NCBI GenBank assembly: GCA_021151805.1
Contig: JAGKWN010000030.1
Span: forward strand, 1 to 40,445
Origin: Cytophagaceae bacterium
GTDB taxonomy: Bacteria; Bacteroidota; Bacteroidia; Cytophagales; Cytophagaceae
Direction: 5' to 3'
Length of the DNA stretch: 40,445 nucleotides
Shown: positions 17,570 to 25,723 of the stretch, one piece after another
Layout: the number at the start of each line of letters is the position of its first letter
How positions within the stretch are numbered: the first letter of the stretch is position 1
Notes under the pieces: generated by a model
The model's database searches: none
What the model was told of the DNA's origin: nothing
What the model saw: only the letters and a program-made list of their open reading frames with translations
Made by a program: the position numbers and the translations under genes

Positions 17570-18790
17570 TTATTTACCTTCTGAGTAGTCTTTCAGATAT
17601 TCAAATTGAGGACCGAGCTTACCCTTTACTGTCAGGGCACAACGCTGAATCAGCGCTCCATATGGCTGCTGCAGCAAATCCGGAATAACATTTTTAATCA
17701 GTTGATTGCCGAAATCTTCTGATGCACTGCGGGGCACTTCACAAGGCAGGTTATCAATAGCCATCACTGTAATGTTCCGCGGATCCGAAAAAGGCGCTTC
17801 GATATCTTTGGTAAATGGATTGAAATCGTAGGCAGGATCAAAGATGTTGGTAGACTTGACGGTAGATGGAATAGAACCGTTGATATCACAGGTGATATCT
17901 GAGATCAGTCGAACAGAAAAATCACTCCGTTTAATATCTTCGGTTGTAAATAATTTAGGCGCACGCTGATCCCAATAAGCACCGGCGATCAGGATATCCG
18001 CAGCCTTTGCAAAACGCAGGAATGTGGATTCGTATGCTTCCGGATGTTCATGAAAATGTTCACTATCCCAGGCAGCATGCGCATCAAACATTCTTTTATT
18101 ATAATCAGCAGAAGTAACCTGCGTATAAACAGGTTTACTATATGTTTTCTTCAGGAAATCTTCTGCAGAAACTTTTTCAATCTGCATTTCCTTCAAAATC
18201 ATTTCTGCGCCATTACCTACTCTACCACCACCTGTCAATACAATCTTCAGCGGTGGTATGAATACTTTGCGTAACTCCTGCTTCAGTTCATCAATATCAT
18301 AACACTTGTATGCAGGCTTCAGATCGAATAATTTATACTTTCTCCCCAGCAAAAGAAATGTATTGTATGCACCAACAATACCTGCAAAATAACCAAAAGC
18401 AATTACTCGCTTTTCCTGTGTGTCGCGCAGCGCTTCATAATCAATCATCGTAATTCTTTTTTCAACGATTGATTGCAGTAGCTTTTGATTGTGCGGCTGA
18501 AGTTTTATTGTATGCGAAAAAAACAGATAGGTTTTATCCGGAATCAATTGGTGCATGGGAACTTCCTTGATTCCTAACAGTATGTCGCAATCACTCATAT
18601 CTTCCTGCAACGGAATACCGGCAGCAAGATATTCTTTATTGGCAATGCAGCGCACATCACTGGGCTGGACAACAATTTTTACGTGCGGATAGGCAGCAAC
18701 AATTTCGGCACACTGATACGGCAGCAAAGGCACCCGCCTGTCTGACGGTACTTTTCCTTCCCGTATGATACCAATCTTAATTGCTTCCAT
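17570..18790 (-). CDS. AlaDH/PNT-family, saccharopine-dehydrogenase-like NAD(P) oxidoreductase
   Basis: 406 residues. The N-terminal AlaDH/PNT-type domain starts KIGIIREGKVPSDRRVPLLP. Lys75 in GIKEVP and His93 in FSHTI correspond to the catalytic Lys/His pair of yeast saccharopine dehydrogenase LYS1. A nucleotide-binding Rossmann segment is at about 183-200 (IVLTGGGRVGNGAEMIL), and the C-terminal MAIDNLPCEVPRSASEDFG resembles the LYS1/AlaDH end. Reactions possible are reductive amination or lysine-type saccharopine metabolism. The true substrate cannot be decided here. It is cytoplasmic with no signal. It lies 23 bp downstream of the GT39 gene on the same strand, but with no obvious metabolic link to it. 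Confidence 0.68.
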   Translation of the reverse strand: MEAIKIGIIREGKVPSDRRVPLLPYQCAEIVAAYPHVKIVVQPSDVRCIANKEYLAAGIPLQEDMSDCDILLGIKEVPMHQLIPDKTYLFFSHTIKLQPHNQKLLQSIVEKRITMIDYEALRDTQEKRVIAFGYFAGIVGAYNTFLLLGRKYKLFDLKPAYKCYDIDELKQELRKVFIPPLKIVLTGGGRVGNGAEMILKEMQIEKVSAEDFLKKTYSKPVYTQVTSADYNKRMFDAHAAWDSEHFHEHPEAYESTFLRFAKAADILIAGAYWDQRAPKLFTTEDIKRSDFSVRLISDITCDINGSIPSTVKSTNIFDPAYDFNPFTKDIEAPFSDPRNITVMAIDNLPCEVPRSASEDFGNQLIKNVIPDLLQQPYGALIQRCALTVKGKLGPQFEYLKDYSEGK

Positions 18791-18813
18791 TGCTGATTAT
18801 ACGTTGAAAAAGA

Positions 18814-20502
18814 TTATTCGTTTATTTTCGAGCCTTTCTCCCGCTTATAAAACAAATAGCCGTATTGACCGCCGATCTTTTTAAAGAGCGTGTGTTTTGA
18901 CAGAAACTCTCCCCTGTCTACTTTGGTTACCAGATACACATCTCTGTCTACATCTCCATTCAGCAGCCATTCAATATCCCTGGACTTTGGATTGGTTACC
19001 GGAGCTTTATCTGTATAATATAAATGCGCGTAGCTTTTAAAATCGAATACTTCTACATAGGCAGGCTTGGCATCGCGATCCTTAAAGCTTTCATAAAAGT
19101 TAATTACTTCGCCTTGTATGTATACTTCTATTTTAGGAAGGAATAATGGCAATACGGTTTCGTGAAAAAGTATTATTGAGAAGAACAGTAATACAATTCC
19201 CCGCACAATTTCTTTTTTCATATAATAAATAGCCGTCAGAAACAGCAGTAAATACGCGGCACCAGCCAAGGATTCCCAGCCACTCCATGTAACAGGCGCT
19301 AAGAAATTTGCAGCTGCAAACGGATCTTTGATGTATGGGGTGATCTCAAACATTCTTCCTTCGTAATGTTTTACTAACAGCGGGAATGCAATTAATGCAA
19401 AGCCTATAATCACACCTGTAATTACGATAGCTAGAAACAGAAAACGATTCATATTTCTCTTTCCGTTTAGCAGGCGCTCAACGCCTGTTGCAGCAAGGTA
19501 TGATAAAGGGAAATAACAGAACGAAGAGTAGTGAAAGATTTTTGTTTTAACAATGCTGAATAAAACCAATACGACTGTAAATGCGATCAAAGACCATAAT
19601 CTGAATTGTTTGCGCAGCTCTTTATCATCGGCATCATTCTTATAACCAAGAAATGCGAAATAAGACATGGGGAAGCAACCAAACAGAATTACCAGTACGT
19701 GGTAATAGAACGGGCCACCATGGCCTGCATCCTGTGTCTGGAATAACCGGATCTGATAAATGATAAACTCCTGCAGGAAAAACGGCCCGCTTGTGATCAG
19801 TTCATAACCAAACCATGCAACAGATACTACACCCACGGTAACAAAGAATAGCAACCACTCTTTAAAGTTTAGTACCCAGAACTTACGCTTCACAATCATG
19901 TAGACACCTACCGTAAGTAAAATATCCAGCAAGCCTACGGGCCCCTTTGTCAATACGGCCATACCGGAGAAAAAGCCGGCATAACATGCAAACCACAAAC
20001 GTTCTTTTGTTTGTGTAGCATCCAATGCAGTCAAGCGATATACAAACCAAAGTGAAACAAAAATGAATAAGTTAAATACCGGGTCAATGATTCCTGTTCT
20101 GAAATAAAAATGCGGCAATACAGAACCTGCATACGTAAGCATCCAGATCCAGGCAAATTTTCTGTTCTCTAATTTGCGGCCCATCGCATACAGCGTAAGC
20201 ATCGTAGCAATACCTGTCAAGGCGTTTGGTAAACGTGAAGCAAATTCATTCACACCAAAGATCTTCATGCAGATTACCTGTAACCAGAAAAAGAATGGCG
20301 GTTTCTCCCAGAATGTTTCGTAGTTAATCTGTACATGAGTATAATCACCGGTCATGATCATTTCACGCGAAGCTTCTGCAAAATTAATTTCATCCCAGTC
20401 GAACAAATGAACAGATCCTATAAAAGGAATAAATAAAATCGCAGAAATAAGAACGATCAGTATTCTGTCTGTTCGAAAGGATGTATCGGTCAATACATTC
20501 AT
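18814..20502 (-). CDS. ArnT-like GT39 integral membrane glycosyltransferase
   Basis: 562 residues with about a dozen predicted membrane segments. The first periplasmic loop carries the GT-C signature: VHLFDWDEINFAEASREM (Asp35, Asp37, Glu38) followed by FWEKPPFFFW near 64-73, as in ArnT and protein-O-mannosyltransferase relatives. Such enzymes transfer a sugar from a polyprenyl-phosphate donor to lipid A, a glycan or protein on the outer face of the inner membrane. A C-terminal soluble domain (from ~450) is present. The start codon overlaps the stop of the PAP2 gene by one base, suggesting coupled translation with a lipid phosphatase. The acceptor and sugar are unknown. Confidence 0.82.
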   Translation of the reverse strand: MNVLTDTSFRTDRILIVLISAILFIPFIGSVHLFDWDEINFAEASREMIMTGDYTHVQINYETFWEKPPFFFWLQVICMKIFGVNEFASRLPNALTGIATMLTLYAMGRKLENRKFAWIWMLTYAGSVLPHFYFRTGIIDPVFNLFIFVSLWFVYRLTALDATQTKERLWFACYAGFFSGMAVLTKGPVGLLDILLTVGVYMIVKRKFWVLNFKEWLLFFVTVGVVSVAWFGYELITSGPFFLQEFIIYQIRLFQTQDAGHGGPFYYHVLVILFGCFPMSYFAFLGYKNDADDKELRKQFRLWSLIAFTVVLVLFSIVKTKIFHYSSFCYFPLSYLAATGVERLLNGKRNMNRFLFLAIVITGVIIGFALIAFPLLVKHYEGRMFEITPYIKDPFAAANFLAPVTWSGWESLAGAAYLLLFLTAIYYMKKEIVRGIVLLFFSIILFHETVLPLFLPKIEVYIQGEVINFYESFKDRDAKPAYVEVFDFKSYAHLYYTDKAPVTNPKSRDIEWLLNGDVDRDVYLVTKVDRGEFLSKHTLFKKIGGQYGYLFYKREKGSKINE

Positions 20503-21152
20503 TATCGTGTCTGAATTAGTGGTTTGTCTAAGTTTGAGTTTGAAAGGAACTGTTTCTTTTCAAAATAATATAAAAGTATAAACGAGCCCAGAGTGCCGAT
20601 CATTGCACCTACATAAATATCTCTAAGGAAGTGCTGTAGCAAATATACTCTTGAAATGCCCGCCAGCAATGCGATTACAAAAAATGCATATTGCATAAAC
20701 TTGTTCGGGTAAAAAAAAGAGAACAGGAAAAACATACAGAAAGCCTGTGTAGTATGGCCGGAGGGAAAACTGTTAGACGTATGAATTTCCAATCCATTTA
20801 CAAAATGTAGTTTAACGTCTTTGAGAAAAACAGAAGGACGGTGTTCCATAGGGAATACAAATAGTTTCAGAATTTGAGTAACTGCTGAAACGGCTAATAA
20901 GATGATTGCGGTAAGAAGTCCTTTGCGGATGTTTACAAACAGGATGATGCCAATTATAACGATAGCGGCAAAGATTCCGTCTCCAAAATAGGTTGCCCAA
21001 TAAAAAAAATTATCAAAGTAATTCGTATGAAAGGTATTCAGCCAGATTTCGAATTCGCCCTTAGCAGTGAGCAGCAGCACAAAGCCCGGAACTACTAAAT
21101 AAAATACAAACAAGAGCATGAATATGCTTGTTTGCTGCAGAATAGCTTTCAC
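20502..21152 (-). CDS. PAP2-family membrane phosphatase
   Basis: 216 residues with five or six transmembrane segments. It carries the three acid-phosphatase signatures: a KLFVFPMEHRP segment (a Lys...RP motif with eight rather than six residues between), SNSFPSGHTT (PSGH), and SRVYLLQHFLRD (SRx5Hx3D). PAP2 enzymes of this size dephosphorylate lipid phosphates such as undecaprenyl pyrophosphate, phosphatidate or lipid A phosphates. Overlap by one base with the GT39 transferase gene suggests a role in recycling the polyprenyl carrier or lipid A modification. It is 20 bp downstream of a 65-residue protein gene in the gltX gene string. Confidence 0.87.
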   Translation of the reverse strand: MKAILQQTSIFMLLFVFYLVVPGFVLLLTAKGEFEIWLNTFHTNYFDNFFYWATYFGDGIFAAIVIIGIILFVNIRKGLLTAIILLAVSAVTQILKLFVFPMEHRPSVFLKDVKLHFVNGLEIHTSNSFPSGHTTQAFCMFFLFSFFYPNKFMQYAFFVIALLAGISRVYLLQHFLRDIYVGAMIGTLGSFILLYYFEKKQFLSNSNLDKPLIQTR

Positions 21153-21172
21153 ACGAATAATTTTTGTTGTAC

Positions 21173-21370
21173 TTATTTAGAATCTGATAAATCATCTCTG
21201 TCCCGCAGTTTTTTATCATCAACGGTTTTATTCAGAAACTCATTTATCTTATCAATATCATAATTTGTTTTGATCTCGCCGAAAGTATTTACCTTAATAT
21301 TTAAGCCTTCAAGTTCTTTAGAAACTTTAGGCTTTGAAGCTTCAACATCGGTCTTTTTCTTTCTAGGCAT
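21173..21370 (-). CDS. Small charged conserved protein next to gltX
   Basis: A 65-residue soluble protein, not recognised as a named family. The N-terminus is Lys-rich (MPRKKKTDVEASKPKVSKEL), the middle has a probable beta-hairpin/helix (GLNIKVNTFGEIKTNYDID), and the end is strongly acidic/basic mixed (DKKLRDRDDLSDSK). Start ATG at 21370. It sits 17 bp downstream of gltX and 20 bp upstream of the PAP2 gene on the same strand, so it is probably co-transcribed. Compact spacing on both sides and a clean composition support a real gene. Function unknown. Confidence 0.7.
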   Translation of the reverse strand: MPRKKKTDVEASKPKVSKELEGLNIKVNTFGEIKTNYDIDKINEFLNKTVDDKKLRDRDDLSDSK

Positions 21371-21387
21371 AACTCAATACAGTTAAA

Positions 21388-22935
21388 TTATGAATTTACT
21401 TTTTCACCAAGGTTACTTAAAGCAAACTGCATTCTTTTCACAGCTTCTTCTTTTCCTATGATTTCAATGAATTGCATCAGATCCGGACCAGCGCCAACGC
21501 CTGTCAACGCTAAGCGGAGTGCCTGCATGATCTTTCCGATTTTAATGTCTGCTTTTTCCAATACATCATGCAGAATGTGTTTTACACCATCTGCATTGAA
21601 TGCCCCGGAGTATGCAGCTAACGCATCTTTGTATAACGTAATAACAGTGATAGCTTCTGCATTCCATTTTGTGGATGCCACTTTTTCGTCGAACGTTTTT
21701 GGTGCTTCAAAAAAGAACTGTCCTTCGATCCAGAAATCTTTGGCAAAGGTTAAACGTTCTTTCAACAATTGAGCAATCATCGGAAGCTTCTCAACATCAT
21801 ACGACGCTTTGTGCGCATCTGCTTCCTGCTTCAACAACGCTGTCAACGTTGCATCCGGCAATTGACGCATGTATTGCTGGTTGTACCATTTCGCTTTATT
21901 GATATCGAACTTGGTACCTGACTTACCGATACGTTCTACGCTGAATGCTTCGATCAGTTCGTCCATAGTAAACAGCTCCTGCTGTGTACCCGGGTTCCAG
22001 CCAAGAAACGCCAGGAAGTTTGTTGTTGCTTCCTGTAAATATCCCTGCTCTCTGAAGCCCATCCAGGTATCGCCGGATGCCGGATCTTTCCAGTCTAACG
22101 GAAACACGGGGAAACCTGCAGCATCTGCATCACGCTTGCTTAATTTTCCATTGCCATCTGGTTTTAACAACAACGGCAAGTGTGCAAATTGCGGCATGGT
22201 ATCTTCCCAACCTAAAAAACGGTATAGCAACACATGCAATGGTGCTGATGGTAACCATTCTTCTCCACGGATCACGTGTGTAATCTCCATTAAGTGATCA
22301 TCTACAATGTTTGCCAAATGGTAGGTTGGCATACCGTCTGATTTCAATAATACTTTATCATCAATGGTTGAAGAGTGTACCACTACCCAACCACGGATCA
22401 TATCATTCAAACGGATCTCTTCTTTGCGCGGTACTTTCAAACGGATCACATATTCATCTCCTGCATCCAGACGTCTTTTCACTTCATCTTCCGGTAAAGT
22501 CAATGAGTTGTTCATCTGCATACGGGTTACCATGTTATAAGAAGGTGAAGCTACTTTCGCAGCTTTCAAACGTTCTTTCATGGCATCTAATTCTTCTGAT
22601 GTATCAAATGCATAATACGCATTGCCTTCTGCAATCAGCTTCTCTGCATACTGGCGGTACATCGGTTTACGTTCAGACTGCTTGTACGGAGCATGCGGGC
22701 CACCTACACCGGCGCCTTCGTCAATTTGTATGCCTACCCATGCAAGGGCTTCCTGTATATAAGCTTCCGCGCCAGGAACAAAACGGTTTTGATCTGTATC
22801 TTCAATACGAAGTAACATCTTGCCGCCCATTTTGCGTGCAAATAAATAATTATACAAGGCAGTACGAACACCGCCTATATGTAAAGGCCCCGTTGGTGAA
22901 GGAGCAAAACGAACACGAACTTGTTTATCAGACAT
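21388..22935 (-). CDS. gltX: Glutamyl-tRNA synthetase
   Basis: 515-residue class I aminoacyl-tRNA synthetase charging tRNA-Glu (and possibly tRNA-Gln, depending on whether the organism uses GatCAB). The HIGH motif appears as APSPTGPLHIGG at residues 11-22 and the KMSKS motif as GNGKLSKRD near 262. The C-terminal helical anticodon-binding part follows (KADIKIGKIMQALRLALTG). It is full length. The 5' leader between ridA and gltX contains two inverted heptad arrays, the nearer ending six or seven bases before the ATG. It heads a string of co-directional genes (65-aa protein, PAP2, GT39, dehydrogenase). Confidence 0.97.
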   Translation of the reverse strand: MSDKQVRVRFAPSPTGPLHIGGVRTALYNYLFARKMGGKMLLRIEDTDQNRFVPGAEAYIQEALAWVGIQIDEGAGVGGPHAPYKQSERKPMYRQYAEKLIAEGNAYYAFDTSEELDAMKERLKAAKVASPSYNMVTRMQMNNSLTLPEDEVKRRLDAGDEYVIRLKVPRKEEIRLNDMIRGWVVVHSSTIDDKVLLKSDGMPTYHLANIVDDHLMEITHVIRGEEWLPSAPLHVLLYRFLGWEDTMPQFAHLPLLLKPDGNGKLSKRDADAAGFPVFPLDWKDPASGDTWMGFREQGYLQEATTNFLAFLGWNPGTQQELFTMDELIEAFSVERIGKSGTKFDINKAKWYNQQYMRQLPDATLTALLKQEADAHKASYDVEKLPMIAQLLKERLTFAKDFWIEGQFFFEAPKTFDEKVASTKWNAEAITVITLYKDALAAYSGAFNADGVKHILHDVLEKADIKIGKIMQALRLALTGVGAGPDLMQFIEIIGKEEAVKRMQFALSNLGEKVNS

Positions 22936-22941
22936 CTTATT

Positions 22942-22976
22942 TAGTTGCTAGTTGCTAGTTTCCAGGTGCCAGACGC
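22942..22976. repeat. Degenerate heptad array, gltX-proximal arm
   Basis: Five consecutive 7-bp units in the plus-strand phase YAGNNNC: TAGTTGC twice, TAGTTTC, then CAGGTGC and CAGACGC. It ends seven bases from the gltX start codon (22933-22935, minus strand). A second array lies in opposite orientation at 23028-23062. Confidence 0.8.
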
Positions 22977-23027
22977 AGAATGATAACAACTAACCTATTA
23001 ATATTAAACTTATATTATTTATTTTCA

Positions 23028-23062
23028 AAGTCTAGGAACTGGTGCCTAGCGACTAGAAACTA
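23028..23062. repeat. Degenerate heptad array, ridA-proximal inverted arm
   Basis: Read on the minus strand the units are TAGTTTC, TAGTCGC, TAGGCAC, CAGTTCC and TAGACTT. The TAG of the first unit is the ridA stop codon (23060-23062). Aligned with the gltX-proximal array, 25 of 35 positions agree, so the two can form an imperfect long hairpin around an AT-rich ~50-base centre. Confidence 0.75.
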
Positions 23063-23440
23063 TTTAACTGCAATGCAGCTTATTTCAACATTTACATCTC
23101 TTGGTAAACGGGCAACTTCGACTGTTTCTCTTGCCGGCTTGCCTTCTCCTACATACTGACCATACACTTCGTTGATCGCAGCAAAGTTATTCAGGTCTTT
23201 AACAAAGATGGAACACTTTACAATATCTGAAAAGTTATAACCTGCTTCAGTCAAAATCGCTTCGATATTTTTCATTACCCGATGCGTTTCATTCTGAATA
23301 GAATCTGTGATTAAATTTCCTGATGCCGGATCAAAGGCTACCTGTCCGGAAACATATAATGTTGTTCCGGCTAAAATTGCCTGGCTATATGGACCAATCG
23401 GAGCCGGTGCGTTCGTGGTATTGATTATTTTCTTTGTCAT
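23060..23440 (-). CDS. ridA: RidA family enamine/imine deaminase
   Basis: A 126-residue cytoplasmic protein of the YjgF/YER057c/UK114 family. RidA hydrolyses reactive 2-aminoacrylate and related enamines released by PLP enzymes. It shows the family features: APIGPYSQAI near the N-terminus, LYVSGQVAFDP, TEAGYNFSDIVKCSIFV, and ARETVEVARLP with the conserved Arg, ending VEISCIAVK. The start is the ATG at 23440 (MTKKIINTT). A longer frame back to 23497 would add 19 residues not typical of the family. Its stop codon is the first TAG of a heptad array. Confidence 0.93.
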   Translation of the reverse strand: MTKKIINTTNAPAPIGPYSQAILAGTTLYVSGQVAFDPASGNLITDSIQNETHRVMKNIEAILTEAGYNFSDIVKCSIFVKDLNNFAAINEVYGQYVGEGKPARETVEVARLPRDVNVEISCIAVK

Positions 23441-23467
23441 TACGGTAATTTCTGAAAGGTAAAAATA

Positions 23468-23497
23468 CAAAAAAAGTAATGAATTATTGGCATTCAA
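23468..23497 (-). promoter_or_regulatory. Possible ridA promoter
   Basis: On the minus strand TTG (23495-23497) is followed after 19 bases by TTTTTTTG (23468-23475), one mismatch from TAnnTTTG. Transcription would begin about 20 bases before the ridA ATG. The poly-T makes chance matches easy. Confidence 0.28.
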
Positions 23498-23498
23498 G

Positions 23499-23535
23499 CC
23501 GATTAGTATAGCCGCAGGCCTGTAATACTAATCGG
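23499..23535. promoter_or_regulatory. 11-bp dyad upstream of ridA
   Basis: CCGATTAGTAT (23499-23509) and ATACTAATCGG (23525-23535) form a perfect inverted repeat with a 15-base centre that itself contains GCAGGCCTG-like symmetry. It lies in the divergent ridA/DUF4421 region, just upstream of the possible ridA promoter. It could be an operator or an RNA hairpin. No T-tract follows. Confidence 0.55.
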
Positions 23536-23720
23536 TTGCTACAGCCTCATACAAAAGGATTTAGAGTTTTAATGCCGCCAATCTCTGATTTGATTCAAAG
23601 AAACTTTGTGTTTGCACTTTTGTTCATTCTTCCATTGCACATGTATCAGGTCAAAAGAGGGCTGGATATGTTTTCCGGATTTCGCTATATTGTATAGTAA
23701 TCGGCTTAATTTTATTCCTG

Positions 23721-24806
23721 GTGAAACTTCTTCTTTCTTTAATTTTATGTACCCATATATGCTGGATTGCAGCGGCTCAGGACAAACCCAATCCGGTTGA
23801 CGGAGAAGACAGCCTGTACATTAAACGGGAAAATTATGTAATAAGTGCGCGGCAAAAACTGACCATTTTTATTTTCAGTACCCGTTACCTCAATGGAAAA
23901 TTATTTACCAATCCCGGCATCAACAATTATTACTTCCCGATATCCCCTTTGAACATTGGCCTCGGCTTTAGTCATAAATGGCTGGCCGTAAACATTGCCA
24001 TGTACACTCCTCATCTGGGCAAAAATAAATACGATGGCCAGGGTTCTAAATACGAAAATTTTAATCTTCAGGCCTTGGCTTATACACCTCGTTACGGCCT
24101 GGATATCTTATATAGCCAAAACCTGGGGTATTTTTTAGGCAATTACAATGGCTATGTGGATGTCACCGGAGCTCCTGATAAAACGCCTTATTTCGACATG
24201 AGCACGAAGCGCTTTACCATGAATTTGCTGCGCATATTCAATCCAATCCGCTATTCCATGAATGCTACCATGATTGGCGGTGAAATGCAGAAGAACAACG
24301 CATCTTCCTTTATTTTGAACACCAGTTTTTCATTCAGTAACTTTGACATGAGCGATTCCATACCTGAATTTCTGCTGGCTCAAATGAATCAGGATGCCAT
24401 TTTTAAAAAAGGAAATTTTTATAGCATTGCTATCATGCCCGGATATGGATTTACCTGGATTATCAATAAACGTTTTTATCTTGGTATCATTCCGGCAATC
24501 GGTCCAAGCTTTCAATACAAATCTATGACTTTTGAAGACGAACACGACAACAGGTTTGCTGTGTCATATCGTGTGCTGGCAAAAGCCGGTGCAGGCTTTC
24601 ATGCCAAGAGATGGACAGCGGGTTTTAGCGTACTGTATGATAATGAGCTTTTCCACCTGGCTCCACAAACAAACATTTTTAATAACAACGGCAAAGTAAT
24701 ATTAAAAGTGGGTTACAAAATCAACGTACCTAAGTGGGGAAAAGGTTTGTCGAAAAAAATGACCGATATGCAAGACAGATTTGAGCATACAATACACAAT
24801 TTTTAG
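23721..24806 (+). CDS. DUF4421 domain-containing outer-membrane-type protein
   Basis: 361 residues, starting at a GTG (no in-frame ATG upstream) that opens a Sec signal peptide (KLLLSLILCTHICWIAAAQ). The mature protein matches my memory of the DUF4421 family: DSLYIKRENYVISARQKLTIF at about 30-50, then alternating beta-strands (NIGLGFSHKWLAVNIAMYTP, RYGLDILYSQNLGYFLGN, FYLGIIPAIGPSFQYK, KVILKVGYKINVP). The strand pattern and signal suggest an outer-membrane barrel or periplasmic beta protein. Function unknown. It is a single plus-strand gene, divergent from ridA and convergent with a small lipoprotein gene 46 bp away; no strong terminator lies between. Confidence 0.78.
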   Translation: MKLLLSLILCTHICWIAAAQDKPNPVDGEDSLYIKRENYVISARQKLTIFIFSTRYLNGKLFTNPGINNYYFPISPLNIGLGFSHKWLAVNIAMYTPHLGKNKYDGQGSKYENFNLQALAYTPRYGLDILYSQNLGYFLGNYNGYVDVTGAPDKTPYFDMSTKRFTMNLLRIFNPIRYSMNATMIGGEMQKNNASSFILNTSFSFSNFDMSDSIPEFLLAQMNQDAIFKKGNFYSIAIMPGYGFTWIINKRFYLGIIPAIGPSFQYKSMTFEDEHDNRFAVSYRVLAKAGAGFHAKRWTAGFSVLYDNELFHLAPQTNIFNNNGKVILKVGYKINVPKWGKGLSKKMTDMQDRFEHTIHNF

Positions 24807-24852
24807 GTATTGTACCTGACTTTTATGTTTAATATCTGAATAACCAATGCTC

Positions 24853-25449
24853 TTAAAACCACGGTTTTTCAACCATAGTAACGGATACGTTTCCTTTCAT
24901 AGATGCAGGCGTAATAGCATCATAGCGGGTAGCAAAATCCAGATCATCGGGATGAAAATAGGCCTCGAAATCAAAATTCATTTTATGAGTTTCTGTATCA
25001 AAACTGAAGTTTTTGAATGTGCAATAGGATCTCGATCCTGCTGAAGAATAAAAAGCACCAATGAAACGGAATTGTTCGTTCTGAACCAATCTGTTCATGG
25101 AAAATTTAAAGTCTGTTTCCAGCGGGCTCATCGGTTTACCAGCTTCCGTATTGTCTCCGTATAAGCGTGAAAATTTTATATAACTATCTTCATTATTCTC
25201 CAACCCTCTTTTCAGATTGATTTTATAATATCCATCTGCTCCATTTGAAAAATATTTATTTACACTATCAGCAGGAAAATAATCGTATGAAAAAGGAAGT
25301 GTAACTTCATTCCCAGAGCCATCAACATAATACAGCTCCCCTTTGATTATCCCATAGTTAGGTGACGCAGGAGCAGGATCATCCTGCTTTGGCTTACAAG
25401 CAAAAATTGTTGAAAGCATAACAGCAGCTAAAAGTATAAATAGTTTCAT
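24853..25449 (-). CDS. Small putative lipoprotein
   Basis: 198 residues with a lipoprotein signal: MKLFILLAAVMLSTIFAC, Cys18 as the acylated residue, followed by KPKQDDPAPASP, an extended linker. The remainder is predicted beta-rich (YGIIKGELYYVDGSGNEVTLPF and similar). I recognise no family. It is divergent from the LOG gene across a 352-bp spacer and convergent with DUF4421. It is probably surface-anchored or periplasmic on the outer membrane. A small dyad (25493-25512) lies about 45 bases upstream of its start. Confidence 0.65.
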   Translation of the reverse strand: MKLFILLAAVMLSTIFACKPKQDDPAPASPNYGIIKGELYYVDGSGNEVTLPFSYDYFPADSVNKYFSNGADGYYKINLKRGLENNEDSYIKFSRLYGDNTEAGKPMSPLETDFKFSMNRLVQNEQFRFIGAFYSSAGSRSYCTFKNFSFDTETHKMNFDFEAYFHPDDLDFATRYDAITPASMKGNVSVTMVEKPWF

Positions 25450-25492
25450 ATCAGTTTCTAAAATCTTAACAGATATGTAATACTAAAAAATT

Positions 25493-25512
25493 AATATTCA
25501 ATAAAGAATATT
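25493..25512. promoter_or_regulatory. AATATTC-N6-GAATATT dyad
   Basis: A perfect seven-base inverted repeat with six bases between, 44 bases upstream of the lipoprotein start on the minus strand. It could be an operator. In AT-rich sequence such dyads also arise by chance. Confidence 0.4.
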
Positions 25513-25693
25513 TTACTTTGAATAGTCTTGTGAAAGTTGAAAAAACACAAACCAAAAAATAAAAAGTAATATTCTTAAAAGCTGCATCCCAGATATTGAT
25601 TCTTCACGTCAGCCAGTGTTTGTCATTTCCTAAAAGTTCCTTTAAAATATTAAATTTCTGAATATTACATACATTCCGAATGACCAGCAAACC

Positions 25694-25721
25694 GGTAAAC
25701 GGTAAACGTTAAATGTTAAAA
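25694..25721. repeat. Four-unit heptad array (GGTAAAC type)
   Basis: Units GGTAAAC, GGTAAAC, GTTAAAT and GTTAAAA in tandem, each with a TAA. It ends three bases before TATTTTTG, an exact TAnnTTTG match, so it occupies the -33 region of a possible promoter. Confidence 0.75.
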
Positions 25722-25723
25722 CA

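Noticed and set aside
22311..22958. 215-residue plus-strand frame inside gltX
   Set aside because: Antisense shadow of gltX, rich in Cys, His and Ser with no domain.
23606..23800. 64-residue frame before and over the DUF4421 start
   Set aside because: GTG-started, overlaps the signal peptide of the better-supported DUF4421 gene and ends inside it.
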